From: Bacillota bacterium
GTDB lineage: Bacteria; Bacillota; Clostridia; Oscillospirales; Ruminococcaceae
DNA length: 64,000 bases
Assembly (NCBI GenBank): GCA_023460035.1
Contig: JAEWRN010000024.1
Span: 17,211 to 81,210, forward strand
Direction: 5' to 3'
The translations under genes and the position numbers were made by a program. Positions 41,745 to 50,745 of the stretch are shown piece by piece (the stretch's first letter is position 1; every line of letters starts with the position of its first letter). The notes below the pieces were generated by a model. It worked only from the letters and a program-made list of their open reading frames with translations. It made no database searches and had not been told where the DNA came from.

Positions 41745-43592
41745 TCAACCAATTTCCAGCACAGGGGTCTGTGTTTCTACCGGGCCCTCTACCATGGGCT
41801 TGACTTCAAAAAACTCCTGCGTGTTCAGCACGATCATGCAGACAACCGGGTCGTACCCTGCCGCTACAATTTTGTCCAAATCAAAGCGGATCAGCACGTC
41901 GCCCTGCTTCACTTCGTCATTGTTGGCCACGCAGGCTTCAAAATACTGCCCGTCCAGCTTCACGGTGTCAATGCCGATGTGCAGCAGATACTCCACACCG
42001 CTCTCGTCCACAATGCTGATTGCGTGCTTTGTCTCAAACAGGTTCAGCACCCGGCCGTTGACCGGGCAAAGCAGTTCGCCGGTTTCGGGCTGGATTGCGA
42101 CCCCCTTGCCAAGGATTTCGTTTGACACGGTGGTGTCTTTTACCTGCGAAAGGGGCATTGCCTTGCCCTTGACCGGGCTTTTCACCTGAATGGAATGCGG
42201 CAGTGCGGCGGGCACGGGCTCTGCCGCCACCGCCTTTTCACCCATCTCATAATCAACCTTTACAAACATCACAATCAAAAAAGTCACCGCAAAGCCGATG
42301 CCGATGGAAATAAAGGCGTTGATGATGTTCATGGGGTCTTCGCCGATAAACAGCGCAAAGGTTGCAAGGCCCGGGGCACCCGGCGCGTAGCGCACAACGT
42401 GGTTCAGGCCCGCGTACAAACCGCCGATGCCGCCGCCTGCCATAACCGCAAACAGCACTTTTTTGTTTTTGATGGTCACGCCGTACAGCGCGGGCTCGGT
42501 AATGCCAAGCAGCGCAGAAATACCGGTGGAAATGGTGAGCTGGCGGGTGGCTTTGCTTTTGGTTTTTACCGCAATGGCCAGCGACGCGGCGCCCTGGCAG
42601 ATGTTAGAGACAAAGCTGGCCGGGCCGTAAAAGGCTTCGTAGCCAAAGGTCGCATACGACTGCATCAGCAGCGGCACAAACGCGCCGATGTGCATGCCGG
42701 TCAAAACCAGCAACGGGAAGAAGGTGCCCATGATGGTCGGTGCAAGCCAGCTGGCGTGTACATCCAAAAACGAAATTGCGCCCGCAAGCCCGCCGCCAAG
42801 GAAATTGCCGATCGGCCCAAAAAAGATCAGCGTAATGGGCATGACGATCAGGCAGGTGAGCAGCGGCTTTGCCATAAAGCGGATTACCTTTGGCGTGACC
42901 TTTTCAACAAAGCGCTCGACATAGGACATAAACCACACGCCCAAAATGGCCGGCAGCACACTGGAAGAATACGACACCAGCTGCACGGGCAGCACGCCGA
43001 GGAAGTGCACCGGCTCACCCGCCGCAACCATGGCGACAAAATTGGGGTGGATCAGCACTGCGCCAATGGCCGCCGCAATATACGGGTTGGCGTGCAGTGT
43101 TTGCGCAGTAGAAAACGCCACCAAAATAGGTAAAAAGTAAAACGCTGCGTCGCCCATAAAGTTTAAAATGGCGTAGGTCTGGCTGGTTTTTTCCAGCAGG
43201 TGGGCGACGTTCAGCAAAATAATCAGCGCCTTGATCATACCGCCTGCCACGAACAGTGGGATGAGCGGGGCAAAAATGCCGGACAGCTTGTTCAGCAAAT
43301 TCTGGATGAAGCTATGCTTACCAGTCTCTTTTTCGGGCTCGCTGCTGATGGTGCCCTGCGCCTTGATGGCGTTTGCGACATGCACGACATCCATGCCGAT
43401 GATGATTTGGTATTCGCCGCCGCGGTTAACCGCACCGATGACACCGTTAATTTTTTTTACTTTTTCAAGGTCTACCTTGCTCTCGTTTTTAAAATTAATG
43501 CGCAGCCTGGTGGCGCAGTTTGTCAAAAACGAAATGTTGTCTATGCCGCCAACAGATTGCAAAATTTCTTTTGCGATGTTTTCGTAATTCAT
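41745..43592 (-). CDS. bglF: PTS beta-glucoside transporter, fused EIIBCA
   Basis: 615 residues with domain order IIB (phospho-cysteine C26 in LTNCATRLR), IIC (about 105-450, ten membrane segments) and IIA (about 485-610, phospho-histidine near 538 in LLHIGIDTVKLDG). Imports and phosphorylates beta-glucosides such as cellobiose, salicin or arbutin. AGGGGAGAATGAA precedes the ATG. Lies between licT and bglA in a normal bgl operon. Confidence 0.95.
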   Translation of the reverse strand: MNYENIAKEILQSVGGIDNISFLTNCATRLRINFKNESKVDLEKVKKINGVIGAVNRGGEYQIIIGMDVVHVANAIKAQGTISSEPEKETGKHSFIQNLLNKLSGIFAPLIPLFVAGGMIKALIILLNVAHLLEKTSQTYAILNFMGDAAFYFLPILVAFSTAQTLHANPYIAAAIGAVLIHPNFVAMVAAGEPVHFLGVLPVQLVSYSSSVLPAILGVWFMSYVERFVEKVTPKVIRFMAKPLLTCLIVMPITLIFFGPIGNFLGGGLAGAISFLDVHASWLAPTIMGTFFPLLVLTGMHIGAFVPLLMQSYATFGYEAFYGPASFVSNICQGAASLAIAVKTKSKATRQLTISTGISALLGITEPALYGVTIKNKKVLFAVMAGGGIGGLYAGLNHVVRYAPGAPGLATFALFIGEDPMNIINAFISIGIGFAVTFLIVMFVKVDYEMGEKAVAAEPVPAALPHSIQVKSPVKGKAMPLSQVKDTTVSNEILGKGVAIQPETGELLCPVNGRVLNLFETKHAISIVDESGVEYLLHIGIDTVKLDGQYFEACVANNDEVKQGDVLIRFDLDKIVAAGYDPVVCMIVLNTQEFFEVKPMVEGPVETQTPVLEIG

Positions 43593-43673
43593 TTCATTCT
43601 CCCCTAAAATGTACTTATTTCAGCCGGCAGCCGCCGCGCCCCGGGCCCTGGGGCGCAGCATTGCCCGCAAAAA

Positions 43674-44512
43674 TCAAACCCCGTGTTCGCTTTGGATCAG
43701 CCTGCGTATCTGAAACGCAAGAAACGCCTTGTCCTCGCCGGACAATACAAACCCAAAACCCACTTCGCAGTATTTTTTAATTTTTTCCACACACCGTGCT
43801 TCGCTTGGCCATTTTTGCGCCAAAATAGAATAAATTTCGTCGGTGTCGCCCGCGGGCTTTTTTTCAAGAAACCCTTTTAAAAAGAATTTCAGGGTGCTGA
43901 CGAACTGCCCGTAGCTGGAATTTTTTTGCCGATATTTATTTTGTATTCGTATTTGATGATGTTGATAATGCCAAACAGCATTTTGGCCTCTGCAATGGTG
44001 TTGTTCATCTCCGGGCTGGTTTCGTTGTTGACCACATGCAGTGCCAAAAAACCCGCTTCGTCCTCCGGCAGGCGAATGCCCAGCCGCTTTTCAATGATGT
44101 CCAGCGCTTTGATGCCGATCGCGTACTCTTGCCGGTAAAACTCTTGTATTTCCCACAGCAGCCCGTTTTTTACCGCGGTGTTTGTGTAAAAGCGCTCAAT
44201 TGCAAAGTTGACGTGGTCGGTGATGCCAATGTAAATATTGTCGTCCAACCCCTTGCCCAGCGTATCCTTTGCATATTGTATGATTTCGTTGCACACCGAA
44301 ATATGCTCGTACGGGATACGCTGTACCAAAAGCTCTAATTTGTTTTTGGTCTCCGACGTAGAGCCCACATAGATTTTATCGATTTTGTCTTTGTCTACCA
44401 CATCACCAATATGTGTTTTAAAACCGATGCCGCACCCGAAAACAATCACGTCCTCCCCGTTTTCGTTTTCAGAGTGCACCAGATTATTGTTGATAATTTT
44501 GGTTACGCGCAA
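43674..44512 (-). pseudogene. licT: BglG/LicT antiterminator with a homopolymer frameshift
   Basis: TTG start at 44512 with GAGGTGA seven bases upstream. The CAT RNA-binding domain (MRVTKIINNN... about 1-55) and PRD1 (about 65-170, with TDHVNFAIER and DEAGFLALHVV) are intact. At a run of seven A's on the minus strand (T's at 43921-43927) the frame is lost and would stop at 43889. If the run had eight A's the frame would continue SSYGQFVSTLKFFLKGF through PRD2 to a stop at 43674, giving a normal protein of about 280 residues. So one base is missing, through mutation, slippage or a sequencing error. As given, PRD2 is absent. It should activate its own operon through the RAT site upstream. Confidence 0.87.
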
Positions 44513-44574
44513 CTCCCACTCACCTCACGTTGTTTATAAAATTCAAAAATGACCCGCATTTTCACACCCGCAGA

Positions 44575-44656
44575 TAATAAAAAAACCAAGACTAATAGGG
44601 CACCTAAAAAGTGCCAATTAGTCTTGGTAAAGCCCACATTAAAGCAGTGACAACCC
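44575..44656 (-). promoter_or_regulatory. LicT ribonucleic antiterminator (RAT) and leader terminator
   Basis: The RAT-like sequence (44656 down to 44622) begins GGGTTGTCACTGC, close to the GGATTGTTACTGC start of BglG/LicT sites, and ends in GGCTTTACC. Its end overlaps the 5' arm of a terminator (arms 44628-44611 and 44602-44585 followed by TTTTTTATT). Binding of LicT would keep the terminator from forming. Confidence 0.85.
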
Positions 44657-44678
44657 AATTTGTATTAAATTAGTTACG

Positions 44679-44707
44679 ATGTTATCAGTTTTTTTGTGTT
44701 TTGTCAA
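44679..44707 (-). promoter_or_regulatory. Promoter of the bgl operon
   Basis: Minus strand: perfect TTGACA (44707-44702), 17-nt spacer, TAACAT (44684-44679), just upstream of the RAT. The stretch 44708-44897 shows no gene or element that I can support. Confidence 0.8.
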
Positions 44708-44897
44708 CATTACGCGGTGCCAATAAAAACCCGCAAAGTCTGTTACAGTTTGCCAAAAGGGTGCTTTTGGCGCGTTTTTACCGCCGCTTTTGTAGCCGGC
44801 GGCGCAGGGCACGGGCAGCTTGCGGCAATGGCCCAGCCTTTGCAATTGTATAAAAAACCGCTTTGGCCCGGTTCGTCGGGCAGCCGAAAACGGGCTT

Positions 44898-44918
44898 CAA
44901 AAAACGCCCCTTGGGGCG
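44898..44918 (-). terminator. Terminator of the GNAT gene
   Basis: CGCCCC-AA-GGGGCG on the minus strand followed by TTTTTTG. Confidence 0.75.
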
Positions 44919-44924
44919 GGCACC

Positions 44925-45389
44925 TTACAGTGTCAGCCGCATGGTTTGCGACACCGTTTGAAACCCCTCGCGCTGGTAAAACCGAAACGCCGCCGTGTTT
45001 TCGGCCAGTACATTCAGCTCAAGGTAATCCAGCCCGCGCGCGGCGGCCCACTGCTTTGCCGCCCCCAGCAGTGCCGCGCCGGCCCCCCTGCCGCGAAACG
45101 CCGCTGTCACAAATAAATCCATCACAAAGGCGTACTTGTGCGGCACAAAGCAATCATACGGCGGGGTTTGTTGCTCCATCACGTGGGCAAGCCCCACCGG
45201 GGTATCGCCGCTGTTTACAACGCAAAGCAGGGCCTCTTTTGGGCTTTCGATGACACTTTGCGGGTAACTGCCCGCTTCAACCGCCGTTTTATAATATGGC
45301 GGTTGCTGGTTTGCGTTATAAGCAAAAAACTCGTTGTATAGCCTGCATAAAGCGGGCACATCCTTTTGTGTTGCCACCCTGATCGTCAT
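44925..45389 (-). CDS. GNAT family N-acetyltransferase
   Basis: 154 residues from ATG 45389 (AAAGGGGATTTTG upstream). Pattern IRVATQKDVPALCRLYNEFF, then acetyl-CoA loop TAAFRGRGAGAALL and LNVLAENTAAFRFYQREGF, as in aminoglycoside-acetyltransferase-like or general GNAT proteins. Single gene with its own terminator; substrate not inferable. Confidence 0.87.
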   Translation of the reverse strand: MTIRVATQKDVPALCRLYNEFFAYNANQQPPYYKTAVEAGSYPQSVIESPKEALLCVVNSGDTPVGLAHVMEQQTPPYDCFVPHKYAFVMDLFVTAAFRGRGAGAALLGAAKQWAAARGLDYLELNVLAENTAAFRFYQREGFQTVSQTMRLTL

Positions 45390-45524
45390 CAAAATCCCCT
45401 TTCTGCTTGGCCCACCGCCGGCCCCCGTGTATTGCCGCAAGGCTGGTAATATGGGTTTTGCGGGCCTTTTGTTGCCTTGTGTCTGATTTTGCCCTATTTT
45501 GTTTTATTATAGCACGCCGTTACC

Positions 45525-45564
45525 TATAAAAAAGGCAGGCCTGTAAACAACAAGGCCTGCCTTG
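45525..45564 (-). terminator. Terminator of the lipoprotein gene
   Basis: AAGGCAGGCCT and AGGCCTGCCTT arms followed by TTTTTAT on the minus strand. Confidence 0.85.
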
Positions 45565-45605
45565 GGGGTACTGCCACAAGCTTTACGGGTTTGCACCGGC
45601 TGCCG

Positions 45606-46238
45606 CTAATTGGCAAGTGTTTCTTCCCCCGTCATAACCCAGCTGCCATTCACCTTGGTAAACTGCAGCTTTTCGGTGTGGTCAAACGCGTCAAACTGGT
45701 TAAACTTCACCGTGACATACTGCTTGCCGTCTTTTTCTTCCAGGTATTGCAGGCTGTCTAAATCGCAGGTCATCGCGCCGTAACCCCTTGCGCCCCTCAC
45801 GAGGTAAAGCGCGCCCTCATACTCTAAAAAGTCGTTCGAAAACCATTGGTCGATAATGTCTTGCGACAAATATTTTTTTAAATAGTCGGCCACTTCGGCA
45901 TTTGTTTTAAAGTTTGTCACCGGGTAATAGGAGGTATATGCGGGGTCGATATAATAGCCTGTGTACTTGCCCTCCTCACCCTGTTTAAACAGCAGGGCAA
46001 TGTTGCCGGTGCCGCCGGCATAGGCGCTTTCGCTTTCGTAGGCCGCAAGATACACCGTGTCCATATCTGCCTGCGCGCCAAACACCTCTTGCACACAAGA
46101 ATCAAGGCAGCTGACATTGGGCGTGATGTCTTTTAAAAAGGTTTGTTCGTTAAACGGCTCTGTTTTGGGTGTGGCGCCGCAGGCTGTCATTGTAAAAAGC
46201 AAACATGCGGTAAGGGCCAGTAGTGCTGTTTTTTTCAT
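45606..46238 (-). CDS. Putative lipoprotein of unknown function
   Basis: 210 residues from ATG 46238, seven bases after AAAGGAG. Signal peptide with lipobox MTAC (C20). The mature part is soluble and acidic; no domain recognised. The secretion signal is clear, the role is not. Confidence 0.8.
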   Translation of the reverse strand: MKKTALLALTACLLFTMTACGATPKTEPFNEQTFLKDITPNVSCLDSCVQEVFGAQADMDTVYLAAYESESAYAGGTGNIALLFKQGEEGKYTGYYIDPAYTSYYPVTNFKTNAEVADYLKKYLSQDIIDQWFSNDFLEYEGALYLVRGARGYGAMTCDLDSLQYLEEKDGKQYVTVKFNQFDAFDHTEKLQFTKVNGSWVMTGEETLAN

Positions 46239-46440
46239 CGTCATTCTCCTTTTTCGTACCACAAATTGTCGCTGCCTGCGGCCATTGGCGTTTCTGCTGC
46301 AAGTTTAGCACAAACCTAGCGCGGCTGTAAATCTGCATTTACCGGTTTTACAAAATAGAAACGGCGGCGCTTTGCCTGTTAAACATAGGCGGTGGTTTGG
46401 CCTGCACCTGCTACTGCCGATACGGGGGCGGGCGGAAACA

Positions 46441-46470
46441 AAAAACGGGTACCCTTTTTAGGGCACCCGC
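46441..46470 (-). terminator. Terminator of the membrane-protein gene
   Basis: CGGGTGCCC, loop, GGGTACCCG, then TTTTTTG on the minus strand. Between this and the lipoprotein gene (46239-46440) I see nothing specific. Confidence 0.8.
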
Positions 46471-46509
46471 CGGTGTTTTGCATTTTTTCTTTTTAAAGGG
46501 CCCCCTGCT

Positions 46510-46998
46510 TTAAGCCGCAAGCGGTGTAAAAAAGAACTTGCGGTTGCGCAAAAACACAACAAGGTAAAACACCGCAGCGGCAAGCAGCAAAACTTCAAAC
46601 ACCATAATAACAGAAGCAGGCCCCGCCTGAACCGTTGAAAGGCCCACATAGCCGGTTGTCTGCGTCATGTTAGCTGCACCGGCAACTTCAGTAATCACCC
46701 ATACAATATACGCCGCTTTGGCAACCAGCAGCGAAACCAAAAACGCCAGGTTGCACCAATAGCCAAACGCGTTGTATTGGCGCAGCGCAAAAAAGGCGGC
46801 GACGCAAAGCACAAGCGCAAGGCAGTTTAAAACGAAAAAGGGCACCAGCCAGCTTAACGTTTGAAACTCAACCACCAGCGAAACCAGCTGCAACAGCGCT
46901 ATAACGGGTAGCAGCACGCTTGCATACAGCCCCAGCCCGGGGATTTTTTGACCATAGGCCTCTAATTTTTTGCCGAGAAGTTCTGATGACACGCTCAT
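46510..46998 (-). CDS. Four-helix membrane protein of unknown function
   Basis: 162 residues from ATG 46998 (AAAGGAAGCATTTTC). Hydrophobic helices at about 23-45, 50-72, 80-103 and 126-150. The family is not recognised. It lies 40 nt downstream of the Ltp-repeat gene on the same strand with no terminator between, so the two may be co-expressed. Confidence 0.72.
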   Translation of the reverse strand: MSVSSELLGKKLEAYGQKIPGLGLYASVLLPVIALLQLVSLVVEFQTLSWLVPFFVLNCLALVLCVAAFFALRQYNAFGYWCNLAFLVSLLVAKAAYIVWVITEVAGAANMTQTTGYVGLSTVQAGPASVIMVFEVLLLAAAVFYLVVFLRNRKFFFTPLAA

Positions 46999-47038
46999 GA
47001 AAATGCTTCCTTTCTATTTAAGCTATTTTTTTGTCTAA

Positions 47039-47812
47039 TTAAAAACCATTTTGCGTTGCGCCATATTCTGCCTGCTCTTGTGTAAAGCCCTCAAACTCAA
47101 GCTGTTCAATTAATGCGCTTTTTGAAAATGCCTGCATATCCAAATAATCTTTTGCCTTCTTTGCAGCCTGCTCATTCCAATCAGCTCCGCAGTTATCTGC
47201 CCCGTATACGGCTTGCTCATTGGTGAAGTTTTCATACTCAAGCTGCTCTACAAGCCCGGAATACGAAAAAGCAGTCATAGAAAGATAATCCTGCGCCTTA
47301 GAAAGGGCCTGCTCATTCCAATCTGCACCACAGTTATCTGCTCCATACAATGCTTCGCTGTCAGTATACCCCTCATATTTTAATTGCTCCACCAGCCCAT
47401 CATGCGAGAAAGCAGTATATGAAATATATTGCCTTGCTTGTCTAAGAGCATTTATTTCCCCTAGCGTTCCGTCAATCTGGGGTTCAGAAGAAGAAGGTAC
47501 GGAAGATGAACTATTTTCTGCCGGTTTTGGCTCGGCTTGTGAGGACACAGGTTTTACCGTTGAAGAAGAATCCTTTTTATCAGTATCGCTGTTCATTCCC
47601 GCGGCAATTACCCCGATAATTCCCAACAAAACAAAAACCATAATGACAATCAGGCAGCCTTTGCCTACTTTTTTCTTTGGCGCTTGCGGGGGCGGTGACA
47701 AACTATCTTCTACCGCATCAGCCGTATCATATAAATTGCCGCCAGCTGCCGCCCCGCAGTTCGGGCAAAAATTACCGTCAAATTCTGTACCGCATTTTGT
47801 ACATTTCTTCAT
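47039..47812 (-). CDS. Zinc-ribbon, membrane-anchored protein with three Ltp-type repeats
   Basis: 257 residues from ATG 47812 (GGTGGAG upstream). Order: zinc ribbon with C4, C7, C16, C19 (CTKCG...CPNCG); one transmembrane helix about 50-72; a Ser/Pro/Glu-rich linker; then three repeats of about 47 residues, each with AFS-x-x-x-L-x-EQL-x-(Y/F)E and YGA(D/T), two ending NCGADWNEQ. The repeat matches the Ltp/host cell surface-exposed lipoprotein domain, whose phage TP-J34 member blocks phage DNA injection. Here the repeats would lie outside the cell, anchored by the helix. The exclusion function is inference; such domains are also widespread without known role. Confidence 0.82.
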   Translation of the reverse strand: MKKCTKCGTEFDGNFCPNCGAAAGGNLYDTADAVEDSLSPPPQAPKKKVGKGCLIVIMVFVLLGIIGVIAAGMNSDTDKKDSSSTVKPVSSQAEPKPAENSSSSVPSSSEPQIDGTLGEINALRQARQYISYTAFSHDGLVEQLKYEGYTDSEALYGADNCGADWNEQALSKAQDYLSMTAFSYSGLVEQLEYENFTNEQAVYGADNCGADWNEQAAKKAKDYLDMQAFSKSALIEQLEFEGFTQEQAEYGATQNGF

Positions 47813-48089
47813 GTTCTTCTCCACCACTCTTTTAAATTCACTACCCCGTAGTTTGGTAACTTTCTTTACTTTTACAATCAGCTATAAAGGTTAATTTGAC
47901 CTGGCTGTTTTTCATACTGAATTACAGTGAATTTCTCATTCCGTGAAGAGTTTGAGCGCCACAATACCATATATATCCAGTTTAGTATAACGCAAGCAAT
48001 TGCATTTATCAATAACAGTGTTATATTGTTTTGATAAATAGCATGACAAAATTTCTTATATGATGCATTTACGCAGATAATTGTGTAAT
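47813..48089. other. AT-rich intergenic stretch, no supported gene
   Basis: Clearly more AT-rich than its surroundings. A 77-codon frame on the minus strand (47878-48111) with two hydrophobic stretches begins inside the following terminator and has no ribosome site, so I do not call it. Confidence 0.4.
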
Positions 48090-48141
48090 AAAAATAAAGA
48101 CCGCACGGCAAAACCTAAACAACTGGTTTTGCCGTGCGGTC
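48090..48141 (-). terminator. Terminator of tRNA-Arg
   Basis: A 17-bp perfect stem (48099-48115 with 48125-48141), followed on the minus strand by TTTATTTTTATT. Confidence 0.9.
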
Positions 48142-48148
48142 TTTTGTT

Positions 48149-48225
48149 TGGTGCGCCTGACTGGATTCGAACCAGCGGCCTTCCGGGTCGGAGCCGAACG
48201 CTCTATCCAACTGAGCTACAGACGC
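48149..48225 (-). tRNA. tRNA-Arg (anticodon CCG)
   Basis: Complete cloverleaf on the minus strand: acceptor GCGTCTG/CAGGCGC, D arm GCTC...GAGC, anticodon stem TTCGG/CCGGA with loop CTCCGAC (CCG reads CGG), T arm around GGTTCGAATCC, encoded CCA at 48149-48151. Confidence 0.95.
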
Positions 48226-48243
48226 GTTTATGGTGCATTTAAT

Positions 48244-48271
48244 ATGATACCATAAATTTTGCTTTTTGCAA
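48244..48271 (-). promoter_or_regulatory. Possible promoter of tRNA-Arg
   Basis: TTGCAA (48271-48266), 16-nt spacer, TATCAT (48249-48244) on the minus strand, 19 nt before the tRNA. Confidence 0.4.
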
Positions 48272-48327
48272 GCGCGTTGTGCCAATTTGCGCCGCGGCGC
48301 ACAGACTGCGGGTTTGGCCGCGGCGCA

Positions 48328-48359
48328 AAAAAGCAGGGCCCCCGCGGGGCCCTGCTTTG
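48328..48359 (-). terminator. Terminator of thrS
   Basis: AAGCAGGGCCCC and GGGGCCCTGCTT arms followed by TTTTTTG on the minus strand. Confidence 0.9.
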
Positions 48360-48378
48360 TGTGTTTGTGCTTTAAAAT

Positions 48379-50283
48379 TTAGCGCGCGCGGCTGTCAATC
48401 TCGGCACGAATGGCCGTGATAAAATCAGCCAGCGACTTCACGCCGCCGTTTTCCTCTTTGCGGGCACGCACCGCGACCGTACCGGCCTCGGCCTCTTTGT
48501 CGCCCAGCACCAGCATGTAGGGGATTTTTTGCAGCTGCGCTTCGCGGATTTTGTAGTTCATTTTCTCCGCGCGCAAATCTGCCTCTGCCCGCACACCGGC
48601 GGCTTTCAGCGCTTCAACCACCTGTGCAGCATAGGCGTGGTGGCTTTCGCTGATGGGGATGACCTCCACCTGTACCGGGGCCAGCCATGTGGGGAACGCA
48701 CCGGCAAAATGCTCGGTGAGAATGCCGATAAAGCGCTCGATGCTGCCAAACACCACGCGGTGAATCATGACCGGGCGGTGCTTTTGGCCGTCGGCGCCGG
48801 TGTACTCCAGCTCAAAGCGCTCGGGCATCTGCATATCCAGCTGGATGGTGCCGCACTGCCAGGTGCGGCCGATGGCGTCCACGAGGTGGAAGTCGAGCTT
48901 CGGGCCGTAAAACGCGCCGTCGCCCTCGTTGATCTCGTAATCGCGGCCCAGCTCTTCAATGGCTTCGCGCAGCGCGTCGGTCGCGGTATCCCAGTCTGCC
49001 TGCTCGCCAATGTGGTCCTCCGGCATGGTAGAAAGCTCGATGTGATATTCAAACCCAAACAGCGAATACACCTGGTCGATCAGCTTTACAACGCCCTTGA
49101 TTTCGTCTTTTGCCTGCTCGGGTGTCATAAAGATATGCGCGTCGTCCTGCGTAAAGCAGCGCACCCGCATCAGGCCGTGCAACGCGCCGGACAGCTCGTG
49201 CCGGTGCACAAGGCCCAGCTCGCCCACGCGCAGCGGCAGCTCGCGGTAGCTGTGCGGCTGTGTTTTGTACACCAGCATGCCGCCGGGGCAGTTCATCGGC
49301 TTCACGCAAAAATCCTCGTCGTCAATGACAGTGGTGTACATGTTGTCTTTGTAGTGGTCCCAGTGGCCGCTGCGCTCCCACAGGGCACGGCTGAGGATGA
49401 TGGGGGTGCTGATCTCCTGATAGCCGGCCTGCTTGTGGATTTCGCGCCAGTAGTCGATGAGGGTATTTTTGAGAATCATGCCCTTGGGCAGGAAGAACGG
49501 GAAGCCGGGGCCCTCCTCCAGCAGCGCAAACAATTGCAGCTCTTTGCCCAGCTTGCGGTGGTCGCGGCGCTTCGCCTCTTCCAGCATATTCAAGTGGGCT
49601 TCCAGCTGGCTGGCCTTGGGGAACGCCGTGCCGTACACGCGGCACAGCATGGCCTTGCTGGCATCGCCGCGCCAGTAGGCGCCGGTGGCGCTGGTCAGCT
49701 TGATGGCGCGGATGGCGCCGGTGCTCATCAGGTGCGGGCCGGCGCAGAGGTCGGTAAAGTCCCCCTGGCGGAAGAACGACAGCTTTTCGCCCTTGCCGGC
49801 GTGCTCTTCCAGCAGCTCCAGCTTGTACGGCTCGTCCTTTTCCAGCGCGCGGGCTTCGTCTGCCGAAAGCAAAAACTGCTCAATGGGCTCGTCCTCTTTG
49901 ACGATTTTTTTCATTTCGGCTTCAATTTTTTCAAGGTCTTCGGCCGAAAACGGGGTGGCGACGTCGAAATCGTAATAAAAACCGCCGTCGATGGCAGGCC
50001 CGATGGACAGCTTGGCCTGCGGGAACAAATGCCGCACGGCCTGTGCCAGCACGTGGCTGGCCGAATGCCAGAACGGCTTTTTGCCGTCTTTATCGTCGAA
50101 GGTCAAAATTTCAAGGTGGCAGTCCTGCTGCAACGGGGTGCGCAGGTCAACGACCTTGCCGTCCACCTTGCCACAGGTAGCGGCCTTGTACAGCCCGGCG
50201 CCCAGCGATTTTGCAACCTCTGCAACCGAGGTACCCGGCTCAAACTCTTTGACAACATTGTCTTTTAATGTAACTTTGATCAT
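48379..50283 (-). CDS. thrS: Threonine-tRNA ligase
   Basis: 634 residues. Domain order: TGS (about 1-62), editing/SAD domain with HSASHVLAQAVRH (about 90-220), class II catalytic core with RHELSGALHGLMRVR and the zinc cysteine in KPMNCPGGM, and anticodon-binding domain (about 530-634). Transcribed with a long leader holding a T-box. The last stretch of the leader gives AAGGGAGGTCATTCGC before the ATG. Confidence 0.97.
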   Translation of the reverse strand: MIKVTLKDNVVKEFEPGTSVAEVAKSLGAGLYKAATCGKVDGKVVDLRTPLQQDCHLEILTFDDKDGKKPFWHSASHVLAQAVRHLFPQAKLSIGPAIDGGFYYDFDVATPFSAEDLEKIEAEMKKIVKEDEPIEQFLLSADEARALEKDEPYKLELLEEHAGKGEKLSFFRQGDFTDLCAGPHLMSTGAIRAIKLTSATGAYWRGDASKAMLCRVYGTAFPKASQLEAHLNMLEEAKRRDHRKLGKELQLFALLEEGPGFPFFLPKGMILKNTLIDYWREIHKQAGYQEISTPIILSRALWERSGHWDHYKDNMYTTVIDDEDFCVKPMNCPGGMLVYKTQPHSYRELPLRVGELGLVHRHELSGALHGLMRVRCFTQDDAHIFMTPEQAKDEIKGVVKLIDQVYSLFGFEYHIELSTMPEDHIGEQADWDTATDALREAIEELGRDYEINEGDGAFYGPKLDFHLVDAIGRTWQCGTIQLDMQMPERFELEYTGADGQKHRPVMIHRVVFGSIERFIGILTEHFAGAFPTWLAPVQVEVIPISESHHAYAAQVVEALKAAGVRAEADLRAEKMNYKIREAQLQKIPYMLVLGDKEAEAGTVAVRARKEENGGVKSLADFITAIRAEIDSRAR

Positions 50284-50344
50284 GCGAATGACCTCCCTTT
50301 TGGTCTTTTAGTGCCCCAAAATAATAACATACTGCCGGGGGGGC

Positions 50345-50624
50345 CTGTTTGCGGGACAAAACAAAAAGGACCCACCCCATTCGGGATGAGTCCTGTGACC
50401 CACGGTTCCACCCGCATTGCACCGCTGTGCGCGGTGCCGCTCGTTGTGGGGAATAACGGCCCCTGCCGGCAGGGGTTCACCCCTGCACTCCGCGGCGGTA
50501 AGCTGCAGTGTGTTGCCGTGCGGTGCTTTCAGCACTTGGCCCCGCTCTCTTTCCGGTCACTTTGCCGCCCATGTCCGCGTCAACGCTTTTTGTCGTATCG
50601 CCAAATATTGTCTTGTATTTGGTA
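50345..50624 (-). promoter_or_regulatory. T-box riboswitch (threonine) in thrS leader
   Basis: The T-box sequence AATGCGGGTGGAACCGTG (50418 down to 50401) is followed by a terminator (arms 50393-50383 and 50378-50368, then TTTTTGTTTT). Stem I contains GGAAAGAGAG and a candidate specifier ACC (50499-50497), a threonine codon. Uncharged tRNA-Thr would stabilise the antiterminator and raise thrS expression. The last T-box bases are GTG rather than the more common GCG. Confidence 0.9.
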
Positions 50625-50630
50625 ACCCAT

Positions 50631-50659
50631 ATTTTACACCTGCACAGCGGGCTTGTCAA
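50631..50659 (-). promoter_or_regulatory. Promoter of thrS
   Basis: Minus strand: TTGACA (50659-50654), 17-nt spacer, TAAAAT (50636-50631). Gives a leader of about 340 nt. Confidence 0.88.
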
Positions 50660-50671
50660 CAGGCGGCGCAC

Positions 50672-50714
50672 ACAACAAACCGGCCCGCCGCAAAGTGGTT
50701 TGCGGCGGGCCGGT
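50672..50714 (-). terminator. Terminator of the chemoreceptor gene
   Basis: A 16-bp perfect stem (50679-50694 with 50699-50714) followed by TTGTTGTGT on the minus strand; it lies directly before the thrS promoter. Confidence 0.8.
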
Positions 50715-50745
50715 AATGCTGCATTTGCAGGCTGTTTTTATGCTG

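Noticed and set aside
42195..43133. Open frame of 312 codons on the plus strand
   Set aside because: Antisense to bglF with His/Gln/Arg-rich low-complexity composition.
47878..48111. 77-codon frame with hydrophobic segments on the minus strand
   Set aside because: Begins inside the tRNA terminator stem and has no ribosome site or in-frame ATG near the hydrophobic part.
48529..50268. Open frame of 579 codons on the plus strand
   Set aside because: It is the exact antisense of thrS; a GC-rich codon bias produces such mirror frames.
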